From: Azospirillum sp. TSH64
GTDB lineage: Bacteria; Pseudomonadota; Alphaproteobacteria; Azospirillales; Azospirillaceae
DNA: 64,000 nt
Direction of reading: 5' to 3'
NCBI RefSeq assembly: GCF_003116035.1
Contig: NZ_LGQW01000015.1
Coordinates: forward strand, 579,156 to 643,155
Shown here: positions 1-8,492 of the stretch, one piece after another
Position numbering within the stretch: the first letter of the stretch is position 1
How the letters are laid out: each line of letters begins with the position of its first letter
Position numbers and translations under genes: made by a program
The notes under the pieces: model-generated
Databases searched by the model: none
What the model was told of the DNA's origin: nothing
The model's input: the letters and a program-made list of their open reading frames with translations, nothing else

Positions 1-3000
1 CACGTTGCGGGCGGCGATGGCGCTGACCAGCCGGTTCAGATCCTTCTCCGACAGGCCCTGCCGGGTGATCGCGTCCGGCGTGGTGGCGGCCACGTCCTGG
101 GTGATGAAATGGTACAGCTTGACCGAGGGGTCCTTCGGCGACGGCACGATCACGCCATGGCCGGCAAGATAGAGCACGACCGTGTCCTGTTCGCGCGCGT
201 TGGCGGCCAGCGCCTCCAGCCCGGACACGACGGCGTCGCGGCTCGCCTCCTCGTCGTAAAGCGTCCGCGACAGCGCCAGCGACTGCTCCCGGTCGTAGGT
301 CGCGGGAATGCGTCCGCGCACCGCCTCGGCGAAGGAGGTGGCGTCGGCACGGGCGAAGCGCAGCTGCGAGCCCGCCGGCCGGTATTTGTCGATGCCGACG
401 ACGAAGGTGATCAGCCGCGGCCGGTCCGGCACGTCCCGCGCCTTGGCGTCCTCCGCCTGCGCGACCGGCGCCGGCAGCACGAAATCGACCAGGGCCGAGC
501 GCTCGTAGATGGCGTCGGACCCGCTGTAGGCACGGATCTGCACGCGGTTGCTGCCGGGATCGAGCCGGACGGTGCTGACCCGCTCCTCCGCCACCGGCGT
601 CCCCTGGTCCTTGGCGGCGTCGCCGGCGGGGAGCGGGGATGACGGCGGCGGGGAGGTCTGTTCGGCAGGCTGCGGCGCCGGTTCCTTGGCGCGGGCGAAG
701 GCGCGGGACTTGTCCTGGCCGCTGACGTTGCGGCCATTGCGGAACAGATCGACCGTCCCGATGCCGCCGCCGGTGTCGGCGATGCGGTAGCGCAGGCGCA
801 CCGCGCCGATCCCCTCCGGCAGCGCCACGGTCAGGCGCGGCGTGTCGGCCGTGCCGTCGGGATCGGCCCCTTGCGCCGTCCCCTGGGTCGCCCCTTGCGC
901 CGCCCCCTGCGGCGGCGTCTTGGCGGTGGCTGGCGCCGGTGCGGCGGCCGGAACAGGCTCCTTGGCGCGCGCGAAGGCACGGCTGACCGGCGTCATGTCC
1001 AGCGGATGGCAGGTTTCGGCGTCGGCCGTCACCGCCGGGGCCGGGGGCGTAGTCGGGGCCGGGGCCGCGGCCGGCGCGGTGGCCTCGACCGCACCGGTGC
1101 CGAGCGCCAGACCGCGGGCGGCGGCGGGCACGGTGCAGTAATCCAGCAGGGTCACCTGCGGACGGCGCTGGGTCAGCAGGCGGATGTCGCCGATGGCGGA
1201 CAGGCGCGCCGCGATTTCCGCCTGCCCGGTCTGGCGCAGCTTGGCGCGGACCAGTTCGGGGGCGTCGAACACGCGGTAGACCTGCTTGAACTCCACCCAT
1301 TGCAGCCCCTTCTTCTTGGGGTCATTCAGGTGGAAGCCGACCAGGGTCTCGCCGCCGCTTTCGGAATGGTCGAAGAAGGCCTCCGGCGTCCACAGCACCC
1401 AGCGGCGGCCGTCGCGGTGCGGGAACAGCGCCGCCAGCTCCTCCAGCGGGCGGGCGCCGCCGGACAGGGCATACCAGCGCAGCGTGCCGTCGCCCAGCGC
1501 CGCCACGGCGACCCGGCCGTCGGCCGAGGCGACGACGCCCCACACGGCGGCCGGCACCTCGGCGCGGGCAAGCTCGGCCCCGGCGGAATCGAGAAGGCGC
1601 AGGCTGAATTCGCCGCCCAGCAGGACGCGGCGCTGCGCGCCCAGAACGGTGACGCTGCGCGCCCACTCGCCGCTGTCCAGCTTCACCGGCTGGCCGTTGA
1701 CCTTGGCGGTGCGGCTGTTGCGCCAGTCGGAGACGCCGATGCCCGGCCCCTCGGCGGACGGGCGGTTCAGGCCGGGCAGCGCCTCGGGCGCCGGCGTCAG
1801 GCTGCGGGCCAGCACGTCGAAGCGCATCGGCCGCCGGCCGCCCTGCTCCATGCCGAATTCCAGCACCAGCCCGTCGTCCGACAGGCCGAAACGGCCGAGA
1901 TGGATGTCGCGGTAATCGGCGATGTCGCCGATGCGGGCGAACAGCAGCCGGCCGGCCGGATCGAGCACGCCCCATCCGGGATCGGCGGCGGCGAAGGCCA
2001 CCCCGCCGCCGGGCAGGGCCAGCAGGTGGGTCACAGAATCGCGCGCCACGGGGGTGTCGGCGAAGGCGCCCTTGCCGCCGTCGGCCCAGCGCCGCACCAC
2101 GTTGCGGGTGCCGTCCGTCGTCGCGGTGCCGGCGGCGACCAGCGCCGTGCCGTCCCAGGCGACGGCGGCGAAGCTGCCGCCGGAGATGCCGGCGGTCTTG
2201 GGCGACAGGCGCGCCTTCAGGTCGCTGCCGGACAGCACGTCGACCCGCGTCTGGTCGGCATAGCCGACGGCCAGCTGCGATCCGTCGGGCGAGAAGGCCA
2301 CCGAATAGGGCATGCCGCTGCCCGGCTTGCGCTTGGCCTTCTGCTTGAAGCTGGAATCATAGAGGCGGATGTTGCCGTCGAAGGAGGCGGTGGCGAGCCG
2401 GCCGTCGGGCGAGAAGGCCAGCGCCGAGACCCGCGCCTGATAGCCGGTGTCCTCGGCGACCAGCTTGAAGCCGGCGCTGTCCCAGACGCGGATGCCGGCG
2501 GTGCCGCCGAAGGCCCCGGCAACGAACCGCCCGTCGGGCGAGAAGGCCAGATCGTTCAGCACCTGCGGCTGGCCGGCAAGCCGGGCCTTCAGCCGCTGCG
2601 CCTTCACGTCGAACAGATAGAGCGTGACGCCGTCGCCCCAGCTCGTGCCGGTGTTGCCGGCCGCCACGGCCAGCGACCCGTCGGCGGACAGGGCGACGGC
2701 ATAGAGCGCTCCCTCGTCCCCCGCCTCCATCGGCACGCGCAGCACGCCCAGCGGCTCGCCGTCGCGGCTCCACAGGCGCAGGGACTTGTCGTTGGAGACG
2801 GTGGCGATCAGCCGGCCCTGCGCATCGCTGGCCAGCCGGTTGACGCGGGCGGTGTGGCCGCCGGTCTCGATGCGCAGGAAGGCGCCGGTCGATGCGTCGC
2901 CCGCCAGCGCGCTTCCCACCGCGAGCCCGCCCAGCAGAAGGCCGAGGAGGACGGCAAGGAAAGCGCCGAAGCGGGCGCCGAGACGGGTGCTGCACCGCAG

Positions 3001-3033
3001 CAGCGCGATTCTGTGAGGGAGACAGCCGGCCAT
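1..3033 (-). CDS. WD40-repeat caspase-family (C14) protein, 3' end outside window
   Basis: The reading frame is open from an ATG at 3033 to the window edge (1011 codons), so the C-terminus is missing. Residues 1-45 hold a hydrophobic signal or anchor segment ending in GSALA. Residues 55-580 contain repeated WD40-like units with LAFSPDGR-type motifs and GHTARVNRLAS, expected to form a beta-propeller. A proline/alanine-rich linker follows, in which SRAFARAKEP occurs twice (residues 684-693 and 776-785). From about residue 870 a caspase p20 fold begins (TFVVGIDKY), with the catalytic His in YLAGHG near residue 956. The catalytic Cys would lie beyond position 1. WD40-caspase fusions are known from alphaproteobacteria, but their targets are mostly unknown. 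It may be exported. The neighbouring lipoprotein and second caspase suggest a functional group. Confidence 0.85.
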   Translation of the reverse strand, partial: MAGCLPHRIALLRCSTRLGARFGAFLAVLLGLLLGGLAVGSALAGDASTGAFLRIETGGHTARVNRLASDAQGRLIATVSNDKSLRLWSRDGEPLGVLRVPMEAGDEGALYAVALSADGSLAVAAGNTGTSWGDGVTLYLFDVKAQRLKARLAGQPQVLNDLAFSPDGRFVAGAFGGTAGIRVWDSAGFKLVAEDTGYQARVSALAFSPDGRLATASFDGNIRLYDSSFKQKAKRKPGSGMPYSVAFSPDGSQLAVGYADQTRVDVLSGSDLKARLSPKTAGISGGSFAAVAWDGTALVAAGTATTDGTRNVVRRWADGGKGAFADTPVARDSVTHLLALPGGGVAFAAADPGWGVLDPAGRLLFARIGDIADYRDIHLGRFGLSDDGLVLEFGMEQGGRRPMRFDVLARSLTPAPEALPGLNRPSAEGPGIGVSDWRNSRTAKVNGQPVKLDSGEWARSVTVLGAQRRVLLGGEFSLRLLDSAGAELARAEVPAAVWGVVASADGRVAVAALGDGTLRWYALSGGARPLEELAALFPHRDGRRWVLWTPEAFFDHSESGGETLVGFHLNDPKKKGLQWVEFKQVYRVFDAPELVRAKLRQTGQAEIAARLSAIGDIRLLTQRRPQVTLLDYCTVPAAARGLALGTGAVEATAPAAAPAPTTPPAPAVTADAETCHPLDMTPVSRAFARAKEPVPAAAPAPATAKTPPQGAAQGATQGTAQGADPDGTADTPRLTVALPEGIGAVRLRYRIADTGGGIGTVDLFRNGRNVSGQDKSRAFARAKEPAPQPAEQTSPPPSSPLPAGDAAKDQGTPVAEERVSTVRLDPGSNRVQIRAYSGSDAIYERSALVDFVLPAPVAQAEDAKARDVPDRPRLITFVVGIDKYRPAGSQLRFARADATSFAEAVRGRIPATYDREQSLALSRTLYDEEASRDAVVSGLEALAANAREQDTVVLYLAGHGVIVPSPKDPSVKLYHFITQDVAATTPDAITRQGLSEKDLNRLVSAIAARNV

Positions 3034-3067
3034 CGTCGGTTCCGCTTGCACTGAATGTCGAAAACCG

Positions 3068-3103
3068 CCCGGCCGCGGCATCCCTGGAGATGCCGCGGCC
3101 GGG
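3068..3103 (-). terminator. Strong hairpin terminator after the glycine-zipper lipoprotein
   Basis: A perfect 15-bp stem (3068-3082 with 3089-3103) closes a 6-nt loop. On the minus strand it is followed by CGGTTTT. It lies 35-70 nt past the lipoprotein stop and just before the WD40-caspase start, so it probably separates the two transcripts. Confidence 0.75.
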
Positions 3104-3121
3104 ACGGACCCTATCGGAGCA

Positions 3122-3145
3122 CGCCTCAGACCGCGCCTCAGACCG
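3122..3145. repeat. 12-bp tandem duplication across a stop codon
   Basis: CGCCTCAGACCG occurs twice head to tail at 3122-3133 and 3134-3145. The second copy covers the last codons and the TGA stop of the lipoprotein gene (minus strand); the first is its downstream duplicate. It looks like slippage or a small tandem duplication and does not change the protein. Confidence 0.8.
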
Positions 3146-3953
3146 CGTCGAGGGTGGCTTCCTTCTGGGCCATCTGCTGGATGGCGTTGGTCGAGGCGTT
3201 GATGCGCTCCGACGTTTCAAAGGCGGTGTTGGTGCGCTGGACCACCTGCGACGGCGAGGCGGCGCCGGCGGTGGTGGTCTGCTTGGCCGGCTTCTTCTTG
3301 GTCTGCGCCTTGGCCGCGCTCTTGGTGCGGATCTTCTCGGCGGCGCCCGGCTGGATGTTGTCGGCGGCGATCAGATACTCGTCGCGGCGCTTGACGATGT
3401 TCTGGTTGATCGCGCTGGCGATGCTGTAGTCCTTGTCCAGCTGGCCGCGGATCAGGGCGAGGCGCTGCTCGGCCTCCGGCTTGCCGATGCGGTTCGCCTT
3501 GTAGTCGGCCTTGACGCGCGCGATCTCGGCGCGGCGGCAGTTCACCAGCTGGTCGAGTGCCACCTGGGTGCGGTCCAGATTCTGGTTCTCGGTGTCGAGA
3601 TCGTTCGCCACGCCCAGGATCGCCTGGTCGCGGCCCTGCTGCATCCGGGAATTCCAGTAGCCGCCGAGCGTGCCGACGGCGGCCCCGGCCGCGGCGCCGA
3701 TCAGGGCGCTCTTGAGGTTGCCGCCGGCCAGCGCACCGGTCAGAGCCCCGGCGCCCGCACCGATGGCCGCACCCTTCAGCATGTCCTCGGCATAGAAGTT
3801 GCCGGTCGAATCGAGGGCGACCCGGTACTGGTAGCAGGCATCGGACCCGTCATTGGCGCCGATGCGGTCCTGCTGCGTGGTCACGCAGCCGCTGAGCGCC
3901 ATGGCGACGATGGTAACGGAGAGGAGGCTTGCCCTGACACGGTTGCTTCGCAT
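3138..3953 (-). CDS. Glycine-zipper lipoprotein
   Basis: A 271-residue protein. The N-terminus is a lipoprotein signal peptide with lipobox LSGC (Cys22), so the mature protein should be lipid-anchored in an outer or inner membrane. Residues about 60-105 form a glycine-zipper segment (AIGAGAGALTGALAGG and GAAAGAAVGTLGGYW) of the kind that inserts into or packs against membranes. Residues 110-190 are helical and charged with coiled-coil character. A Lys/Ala-rich stretch (KSAAKAQTKKKPAKQ) follows, then a second short helix. The family is widespread in Azospirillum-like bacteria with no defined function. It is transcribed away from the 4183 caspase gene and towards the WD40-caspase gene, and ends at a strong hairpin. 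Confidence 0.8.
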   Translation of the reverse strand: MRSNRVRASLLSVTIVAMALSGCVTTQQDRIGANDGSDACYQYRVALDSTGNFYAEDMLKGAAIGAGAGALTGALAGGNLKSALIGAAAGAAVGTLGGYWNSRMQQGRDQAILGVANDLDTENQNLDRTQVALDQLVNCRRAEIARVKADYKANRIGKPEAEQRLALIRGQLDKDYSIASAINQNIVKRRDEYLIAADNIQPGAAEKIRTKSAAKAQTKKKPAKQTTTAGAASPSQVVQRTNTAFETSERINASTNAIQQMAQKEATLDAV

Positions 3954-4182
3954 GAGCTGAATTCCCGTTTGCTTTTCTGTTTAAGTTGGCACTCGTTTCA
4001 GTCCAGAATTCCCGACAGCCCGCACCACCCCCACAGTGGATGCGGCCCCCCGCCGATCAGGACCGGCTGCAAAGCTGCCACAGCAACAACTGTAACGGAA
4101 GGGGGCATTACTGTGGATTCGCGCGGTCTTTTATGCACTTTCGTCCATACCTAGCCTTGGTTATACGCTATACTTGGGGACT

Positions 4183-5799
4183 ATGATGTTCGGTAAAACA
4201 CGTTTCTGGATGATGACGATCCTGGCGGGTTTCGCGGCCGGCATCGGCCTGATGGCGGCGCCGGGCCCGGCGCGGGCGGAAATCGCGGCGCTGGTGATCG
4301 GAATCGACCGGTACAGCAGGATCAATCCGTTGCAGGGGGCGGTCAACGACGCCCGCGACATCGCGGACGCGCTGAAGGGTCTGGGTGTGCGCAAGCTGCG
4401 CCTGTTCGTCGATGGCGAAGCCGAGCGCAGCCGGATCATCGCGACGTGGCGGCAGCTGATCGCCGAAACCTCCCCCGACTCGACGCTGGTGCTGACCTTC
4501 GCCGGCCATGGCGCGCAACAACCCGAACGTGTGCCCGGCAGCGAGGCCGACGGGCTGGACGAGTTCCTGGTGCTGGCCGATTTCGCCCCGCGCGGGCCCG
4601 GCACGGCGCAGCGCCTGACCGACGACGAGATCGCCATCCTGTTCAAGGAGGCGGCGCCGCGCCGGGTGATCTTCATCTCCGATTCCTGCCATTCCGGAAC
4701 GATGACCCGCGCCTTCGACGACCGCGCCGGCAAGCTCGGCACGCGGGCGGCCACCATCGACGGCGTGCCTGTCGACCATATCGAGGACGACGCCCTGCCG
4801 CCGCCCACCCGCGCCGCCTTGCAGGCGGAGGCGGAGGAGCAGCCGAACGTCACCTTCTTCGCCGCGGTGGCCGACCACGAGCTGGCGCCGGAGGTGATGA
4901 TCGACCGCAAGCCCCGCGGCGCGCTGAGCTGGGCCTTCGCCAACGCCCTGCGCGGGCAGGCCGACCGCAACGGCGACGGCGTCGTCACCAAGGGGGAGTT
5001 GGAGGCGCACATCCGCGACTCCGTCCGCATGGCGCTGGAAGGGCGGCAGCATCCGCAGGTCCAGCCGCGCGGCCGGGGCGAGGTGCCGCTGATCGACCCG
5101 GTCGCCGCCCGGCCGAAGCCGCCCTCGCTGCTGCCGGCCGTCGGTGCGATCCCGCTGCGGATCCTGGCCCAGCCGGCGGCGGTGAAAAAGCTGGCCGCCG
5201 GTTTCACCGGGGTCGAGATGGTCGGGACGGAGGGCCCCGCCCTGGTCTGGGACACCGGCAGCGGCGAGGTGATCAGCAATGTCGGCGACGTGCTGGCCAG
5301 CATCGCCGGCGACCCGGCAGCCCCGGAAACCCGGCGGCGGGTGCAGGGGGTGGTCGACAAATGGTCGCTCGTGCTGCGGGTGAAGGCGGCGGCGGAGGGC
5401 CGGTCGCTGGCGCTGGCCGTCGAGCCGGGCGACCGCGATTACCGCAAGGGGGAGACGGTCTCGCTCGACATCGGCGGCAACAGCGGCACCTATTTCACCC
5501 TGATCAACCTCGCCGCCGACGGCACGGTGAACTACCTCTACCCGCTGGCGGACCGCAAGGATCCGCCGCAGATCCCGCGCGGCGGCCCCTACCGGCTGGC
5601 GCTGACGGTGGAGCCGCCCTTCGGCGCCGACCATTTCCTCGCCATCGCCTCGCCCAAGCCGATGGCGGCGCTGCAACGCGACCTGGCCGCGCTGGACGGC
5701 AAGCCGGCCGCCGCGGAGGTCGCCGCCCTGCTGAACCGCCATCTGGCCGGGCAGCCGGTGGAGTTCGGCATCCACGGCGTCTACAGCACGGCGCGCTGA
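4183..5799 (+). CDS. Caspase-family (C14) protein with DUF4384-like C-terminus
   Basis: A 538-residue protein. A signal peptide ends at PARA-E (residue 32), predicting export. Residues 33-260 are a caspase p20-like fold: VIGIDRY, the catalytic His109 in TFAGHGAQ, and the catalytic Cys169 in ISDSCHSG, so the dyad is intact. An EF-hand-like DRNGDGVVTKGE loop follows the domain, which could bind calcium as in some metacaspases. Residues about 400-500 (KGETVSLDIGGNSGTYFTL and following) resemble DUF4384, a beta-rich domain common in bacterial caspase-like proteins. A TTG nine bases upstream is possible, but the GGGGA motif at 4176-4180 fits the ATG at 4183. Substrate unknown. It is divergent from the glycine-zipper lipoprotein and shares its 229-bp intergenic region. 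Confidence 0.85.
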   Translation: MMFGKTRFWMMTILAGFAAGIGLMAAPGPARAEIAALVIGIDRYSRINPLQGAVNDARDIADALKGLGVRKLRLFVDGEAERSRIIATWRQLIAETSPDSTLVLTFAGHGAQQPERVPGSEADGLDEFLVLADFAPRGPGTAQRLTDDEIAILFKEAAPRRVIFISDSCHSGTMTRAFDDRAGKLGTRAATIDGVPVDHIEDDALPPPTRAALQAEAEEQPNVTFFAAVADHELAPEVMIDRKPRGALSWAFANALRGQADRNGDGVVTKGELEAHIRDSVRMALEGRQHPQVQPRGRGEVPLIDPVAARPKPPSLLPAVGAIPLRILAQPAAVKKLAAGFTGVEMVGTEGPALVWDTGSGEVISNVGDVLASIAGDPAAPETRRRVQGVVDKWSLVLRVKAAAEGRSLALAVEPGDRDYRKGETVSLDIGGNSGTYFTLINLAADGTVNYLYPLADRKDPPQIPRGGPYRLALTVEPPFGADHFLAIASPKPMAALQRDLAALDGKPAAAEVAALLNRHLAGQPVEFGIHGVYSTAR

Positions 5800-5817
5800 C
5801 GACGCGACTTCGGGATG

Positions 5818-6273
5818 TCAGGCCAGGGCCGGCAGTTGCGGGGCGAGCGCCAGATGCAGTTCGTGACGCCCGTCCTGCCGGCCGGGGCGGTGGCCGAAAT
5901 CGAGCGCGATGCCCGACAGCGTCAGCCCGTTCGCCGCGGCATGGGCGTGAAGCCGGGCGAAGCCGTCAGCCATCGACGCGGCCATCGCCGCCTGCGGGCC
6001 GTCCTGCACGGTGCGCAGGTAGCGGCCGGCGTCGAGGTCGAGGCGGACCATGCCGTCGGGGATCTCGCTGGCCTTGGCCGCCATGAAACCGACCAGCCGG
6101 CGCTGCAGGCCGTTCTCCTCGGGCAGCGACACCGCGGCGAAGGCTGCCGTTCCGACATCGGCGGCGAACACGCGCTCCCACGCCGCGGCGACCGCGGCGG
6201 GCAGTTCGTCGCCGCTCGCCTCGACCATGCAGCCGATGACGGTCAGTTCGGGAAAGGTCACGGTCTCGATCAT
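5818..6273 (-). CDS. GyrI-like/AraC effector-binding-domain protein
   Basis: A 151-residue, single-domain protein. The opening MIETVTFPELTVIG and the overall size fit the GyrI-like small-molecule-binding family (SOUL/AraC_E_bind type), which bind hydrophobic or aromatic ligands or hydrolyse cyclopropanoid compounds. No DNA-binding domain is present, so it is not a regulator by itself. The start at 6273 is preceded by AGAGGGAC. It lies 25 nt after pabC and is probably the last gene of the SDR-pabB-pabC operon. Its role there is not evident. Confidence 0.6.
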   Translation of the reverse strand: MIETVTFPELTVIGCMVEASGDELPAAVAAAWERVFAADVGTAAFAAVSLPEENGLQRRLVGFMAAKASEIPDGMVRLDLDAGRYLRTVQDGPQAAMAASMADGFARLHAHAAANGLTLSGIALDFGHRPGRQDGRHELHLALAPQLPALA

Positions 6274-6298
6274 CACGGTCCCTCTGGATGGCGACGGA

Positions 6299-7105
6299 TT
6301 ACAGGTCGGGGTCGGCCAGCAGGCGGGCCAGGACCGGTCCCGTCGCCCCGCTGCCGACCGGGCGGCCATCGACCGCCACCAGCGGGCGCAGGCCCAGGCT
6401 GTTGGTCAGGATGGCCTCGTCGGCGCGGGCGAGGTCTTCCGGGGTGAGCGGCGCCTCCTCCGCGCCATGGCGCTCCAGGACCAGGGCGCGGCGGATGCCG
6501 GGAAGGGCGCCGTCGGCCAGCGGCGGGGTCAGCAGGCGGCCGCCGATCGACAGGAAAAGGTTGGCGACGCTCGATTCCGCCAGCCGGCCGGCGGCGTTCA
6601 GCAGCAGCGCCTCGTCGGCGCCGCGCTCCGCCGCCTCCTGCCGGGCCAGGATGGAATCGAGGTAATTCAGCGACTTCAGGCGCGACAGCGGCGAATGCTC
6701 GTTGCGGCGGGTGCTGCGGGCGACGATGGCGGACACCGGCGCGGTCGTGTGGGCGGCGGGCGCCACGGTCATCAGCAGGGTCGGACGGGCATCGGCCGGC
6801 GGCAGCACCCCGCGGGCACCGGTGCCGCGCGACAGGGTCAGGCGCAGCACACCGTCGGCGATGCCGGTCGCCCCGATCAGCGCCGCCATCGCGTCGGTCA
6901 GGTCCGCGGCGCTGTGGGGCAGCGGCAGTCGGAGCAGCCCAACCCCGGCTGTCAGCCGGTCGAGATGGCGCGGCAGGTGGCGCGGCAGGCGGTCCTTGAT
7001 CCGGATCGTCTCGAACAGCCCGTCGCCAAGGGTGAAGCCGCGGTCGGCCGGGTCGATCCGCCCTTCCGCCGCCGGCATCAGCCGCCCGTTCAGCCAGATC
7101 GTCAT
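6299..7105 (-). CDS. pabC: Aminodeoxychorismate lyase (class IV PLP enzyme)
   Basis: A 268-residue fold-type IV PLP protein. The family converts 4-amino-4-deoxychorismate to p-aminobenzoate and pyruvate for folate synthesis in the cytoplasm. Seen: GFTLGDGLFETI near residue 30, the PLP-binding Lys144 in RLKSLNYLDSILA, and LAESSVANLF, all typical of the branched-chain aminotransferase/ADC lyase/D-amino-acid transaminase family. Sequence alone could also fit a D-amino-acid or branched-chain aminotransferase, but the ATGA overlap with pabB makes ADC lyase much the best call. Translation is probably coupled to pabB. Confidence 0.88.
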   Translation of the reverse strand: MTIWLNGRLMPAAEGRIDPADRGFTLGDGLFETIRIKDRLPRHLPRHLDRLTAGVGLLRLPLPHSAADLTDAMAALIGATGIADGVLRLTLSRGTGARGVLPPADARPTLLMTVAPAAHTTAPVSAIVARSTRRNEHSPLSRLKSLNYLDSILARQEAAERGADEALLLNAAGRLAESSVANLFLSIGGRLLTPPLADGALPGIRRALVLERHGAEEAPLTPEDLARADEAILTNSLGLRPLVAVDGRPVGSGATGPVLARLLADPDL

Positions 7106-8469
7106 GGCGTTCCCTCCCCCACCGGATCTCCCGCCGCGCGCAGCTGGGCACGGGCCTTGACCAGCATTTCCTCATGCTCGTCCGCCGGATCGGAATCGGC
7201 GACGATGCCGCCGCCGGCCTGGGCGATCACCGCGTCCGGCGTCACCGACAGGGTGCGGATGACGATGTTGCTGTCCATGGCACCGTCGAAGCCGATCCAG
7301 GCGACCGAGCCGCAATAGGCGCCGCGGCGGGCCACCTCCAGCTCGTCGATGATCTGCATGGCGCGGATCTTCGGCGCACCCGTAATCGATCCGCCGGGAC
7401 AGGCCGCGCGCAGCAGATCCACCGGCCCCAGCCCCGGCAGCAGGCGCGCGGTGACGACGGACACGAGGTGATGGACGGTGGCGAAGCTCTCCAGCCCGAA
7501 CAGCACCGGCACCCTGACGCTGCCAATCTCCGACACCCGCGCCAGATCGTTGCGCAGCAGATCGGTGATCATCAGGTTTTCCGCCCGGTCCTTGATGCTG
7601 GCCGACAGGTCCGCCGCAGCAGCGGCGTCGGCCGCCGGGTCGGCGTGGCGCGGACGGGTGCCCTTGATCGGCCGCGTTTCGATGTTGCGGTCGGCGCCGA
7701 GCCGGATGAAGCGTTCCGGCGACGCCCCGGCCAGCCACAGCTTCGGCCCGCAATTCAGGAAGGCGGCAAAGGGCGCCGGGCTCAAGGCGCGCAGGCGTTC
7801 GTAGAGCGCATAGGCGTCGATGGCCCCGCCGGTATCGGCGAGGAAGCGCTGGGTGAAGTTGGCCTGATAGATGTCGCCGGCTCGGATATAGTCCAGCACC
7901 CGGCCGACCCGGTCGAGATAGTCGGGGCGCGCCAGTTCCGACCGCCAGCGCAGCGGCGCCGGGCCGGCGGATTGTTCCGGAGGCGGAACGGACAGCCGGG
8001 CCGCCATGCGGCGGGCGCGGTCCTCCGCCTCCGGCCGGGCGGCGATGACCCAGGCGCGGCGCTCCTGCCGGTCGAAGGCGGCGACGACATCATAGAGGCC
8101 GAAGGCGAAGTCCGGCTGGCCGCCCGGATTGCCATGGCGGGAGCGCAGCCCCTCCAAAGCCGTTCCGGCTTCGTAACCGACGAAGCCCACGGCCCCTCCG
8201 GTGAAGGGAACCGGACCAGAGCATGGCAAGGGATGGACGGCCAGCGCCCGCTCCAGCGCATCGAAGGGGCTGCCGCCGACCGGCCGGCCGTCGACCAGGG
8301 TCTGCCCGCCGATGGCCTCCACAGTTTGGAACGGGTCGGCAACGATGTAGGAATATCGCCCGTTCTGCGGATGGGGGGCGGCGCTGTCGAGCAGCATCGC
8401 CCAGGGCTCGGCGCTCCAGGGACGGAACAGGGCGGCGGGATCGCCGCAAGAGATCGGGATCGTCAGCAT
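7102..8469 (-). CDS. pabB: Aminodeoxychorismate synthase component I
   Basis: A 455-residue chorismate-utilising enzyme. It makes 4-amino-4-deoxychorismate from chorismate with ammonia supplied by a glutamine amidotransferase (PabA, not in the window). The N-terminal TrpE-like domain includes FTGGAVGFVGYEAG. The C-terminal catalytic domain carries YQANFTQRF, the PabB-diagnostic PIKGTRPR with its active Lys, DLLRNDLARV, CPGGSITGAPK and the QAGGGIVADSDP end motif. PIKGT rather than PIAGT separates it from anthranilate synthase. Start ATG 8469. The stop overlaps the pabC ATG by 4 nt. The SDR gene lies 23 nt upstream. Confidence 0.92.
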   Translation of the reverse strand: MLTIPISCGDPAALFRPWSAEPWAMLLDSAAPHPQNGRYSYIVADPFQTVEAIGGQTLVDGRPVGGSPFDALERALAVHPLPCSGPVPFTGGAVGFVGYEAGTALEGLRSRHGNPGGQPDFAFGLYDVVAAFDRQERRAWVIAARPEAEDRARRMAARLSVPPPEQSAGPAPLRWRSELARPDYLDRVGRVLDYIRAGDIYQANFTQRFLADTGGAIDAYALYERLRALSPAPFAAFLNCGPKLWLAGASPERFIRLGADRNIETRPIKGTRPRHADPAADAAAAADLSASIKDRAENLMITDLLRNDLARVSEIGSVRVPVLFGLESFATVHHLVSVVTARLLPGLGPVDLLRAACPGGSITGAPKIRAMQIIDELEVARRGAYCGSVAWIGFDGAMDSNIVIRTLSVTPDAVIAQAGGGIVADSDPADEHEEMLVKARAQLRAAGDPVGEGTP

Positions 8470-8492
8470 GGCGGTGGCAGTCGGCCGGCGGC

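Noticed and set aside
871..3054. 727-residue plus-strand reading frame opposite the WD40-caspase
   Set aside because: Antisense to repeated WD40 units. No recognisable domain; composition typical of a GC-rich shadow.
4174..4182. TTG start three codons upstream of the caspase-family gene
   Set aside because: The TTG overlaps the GGGGA ribosome site that fits ATG 4183.
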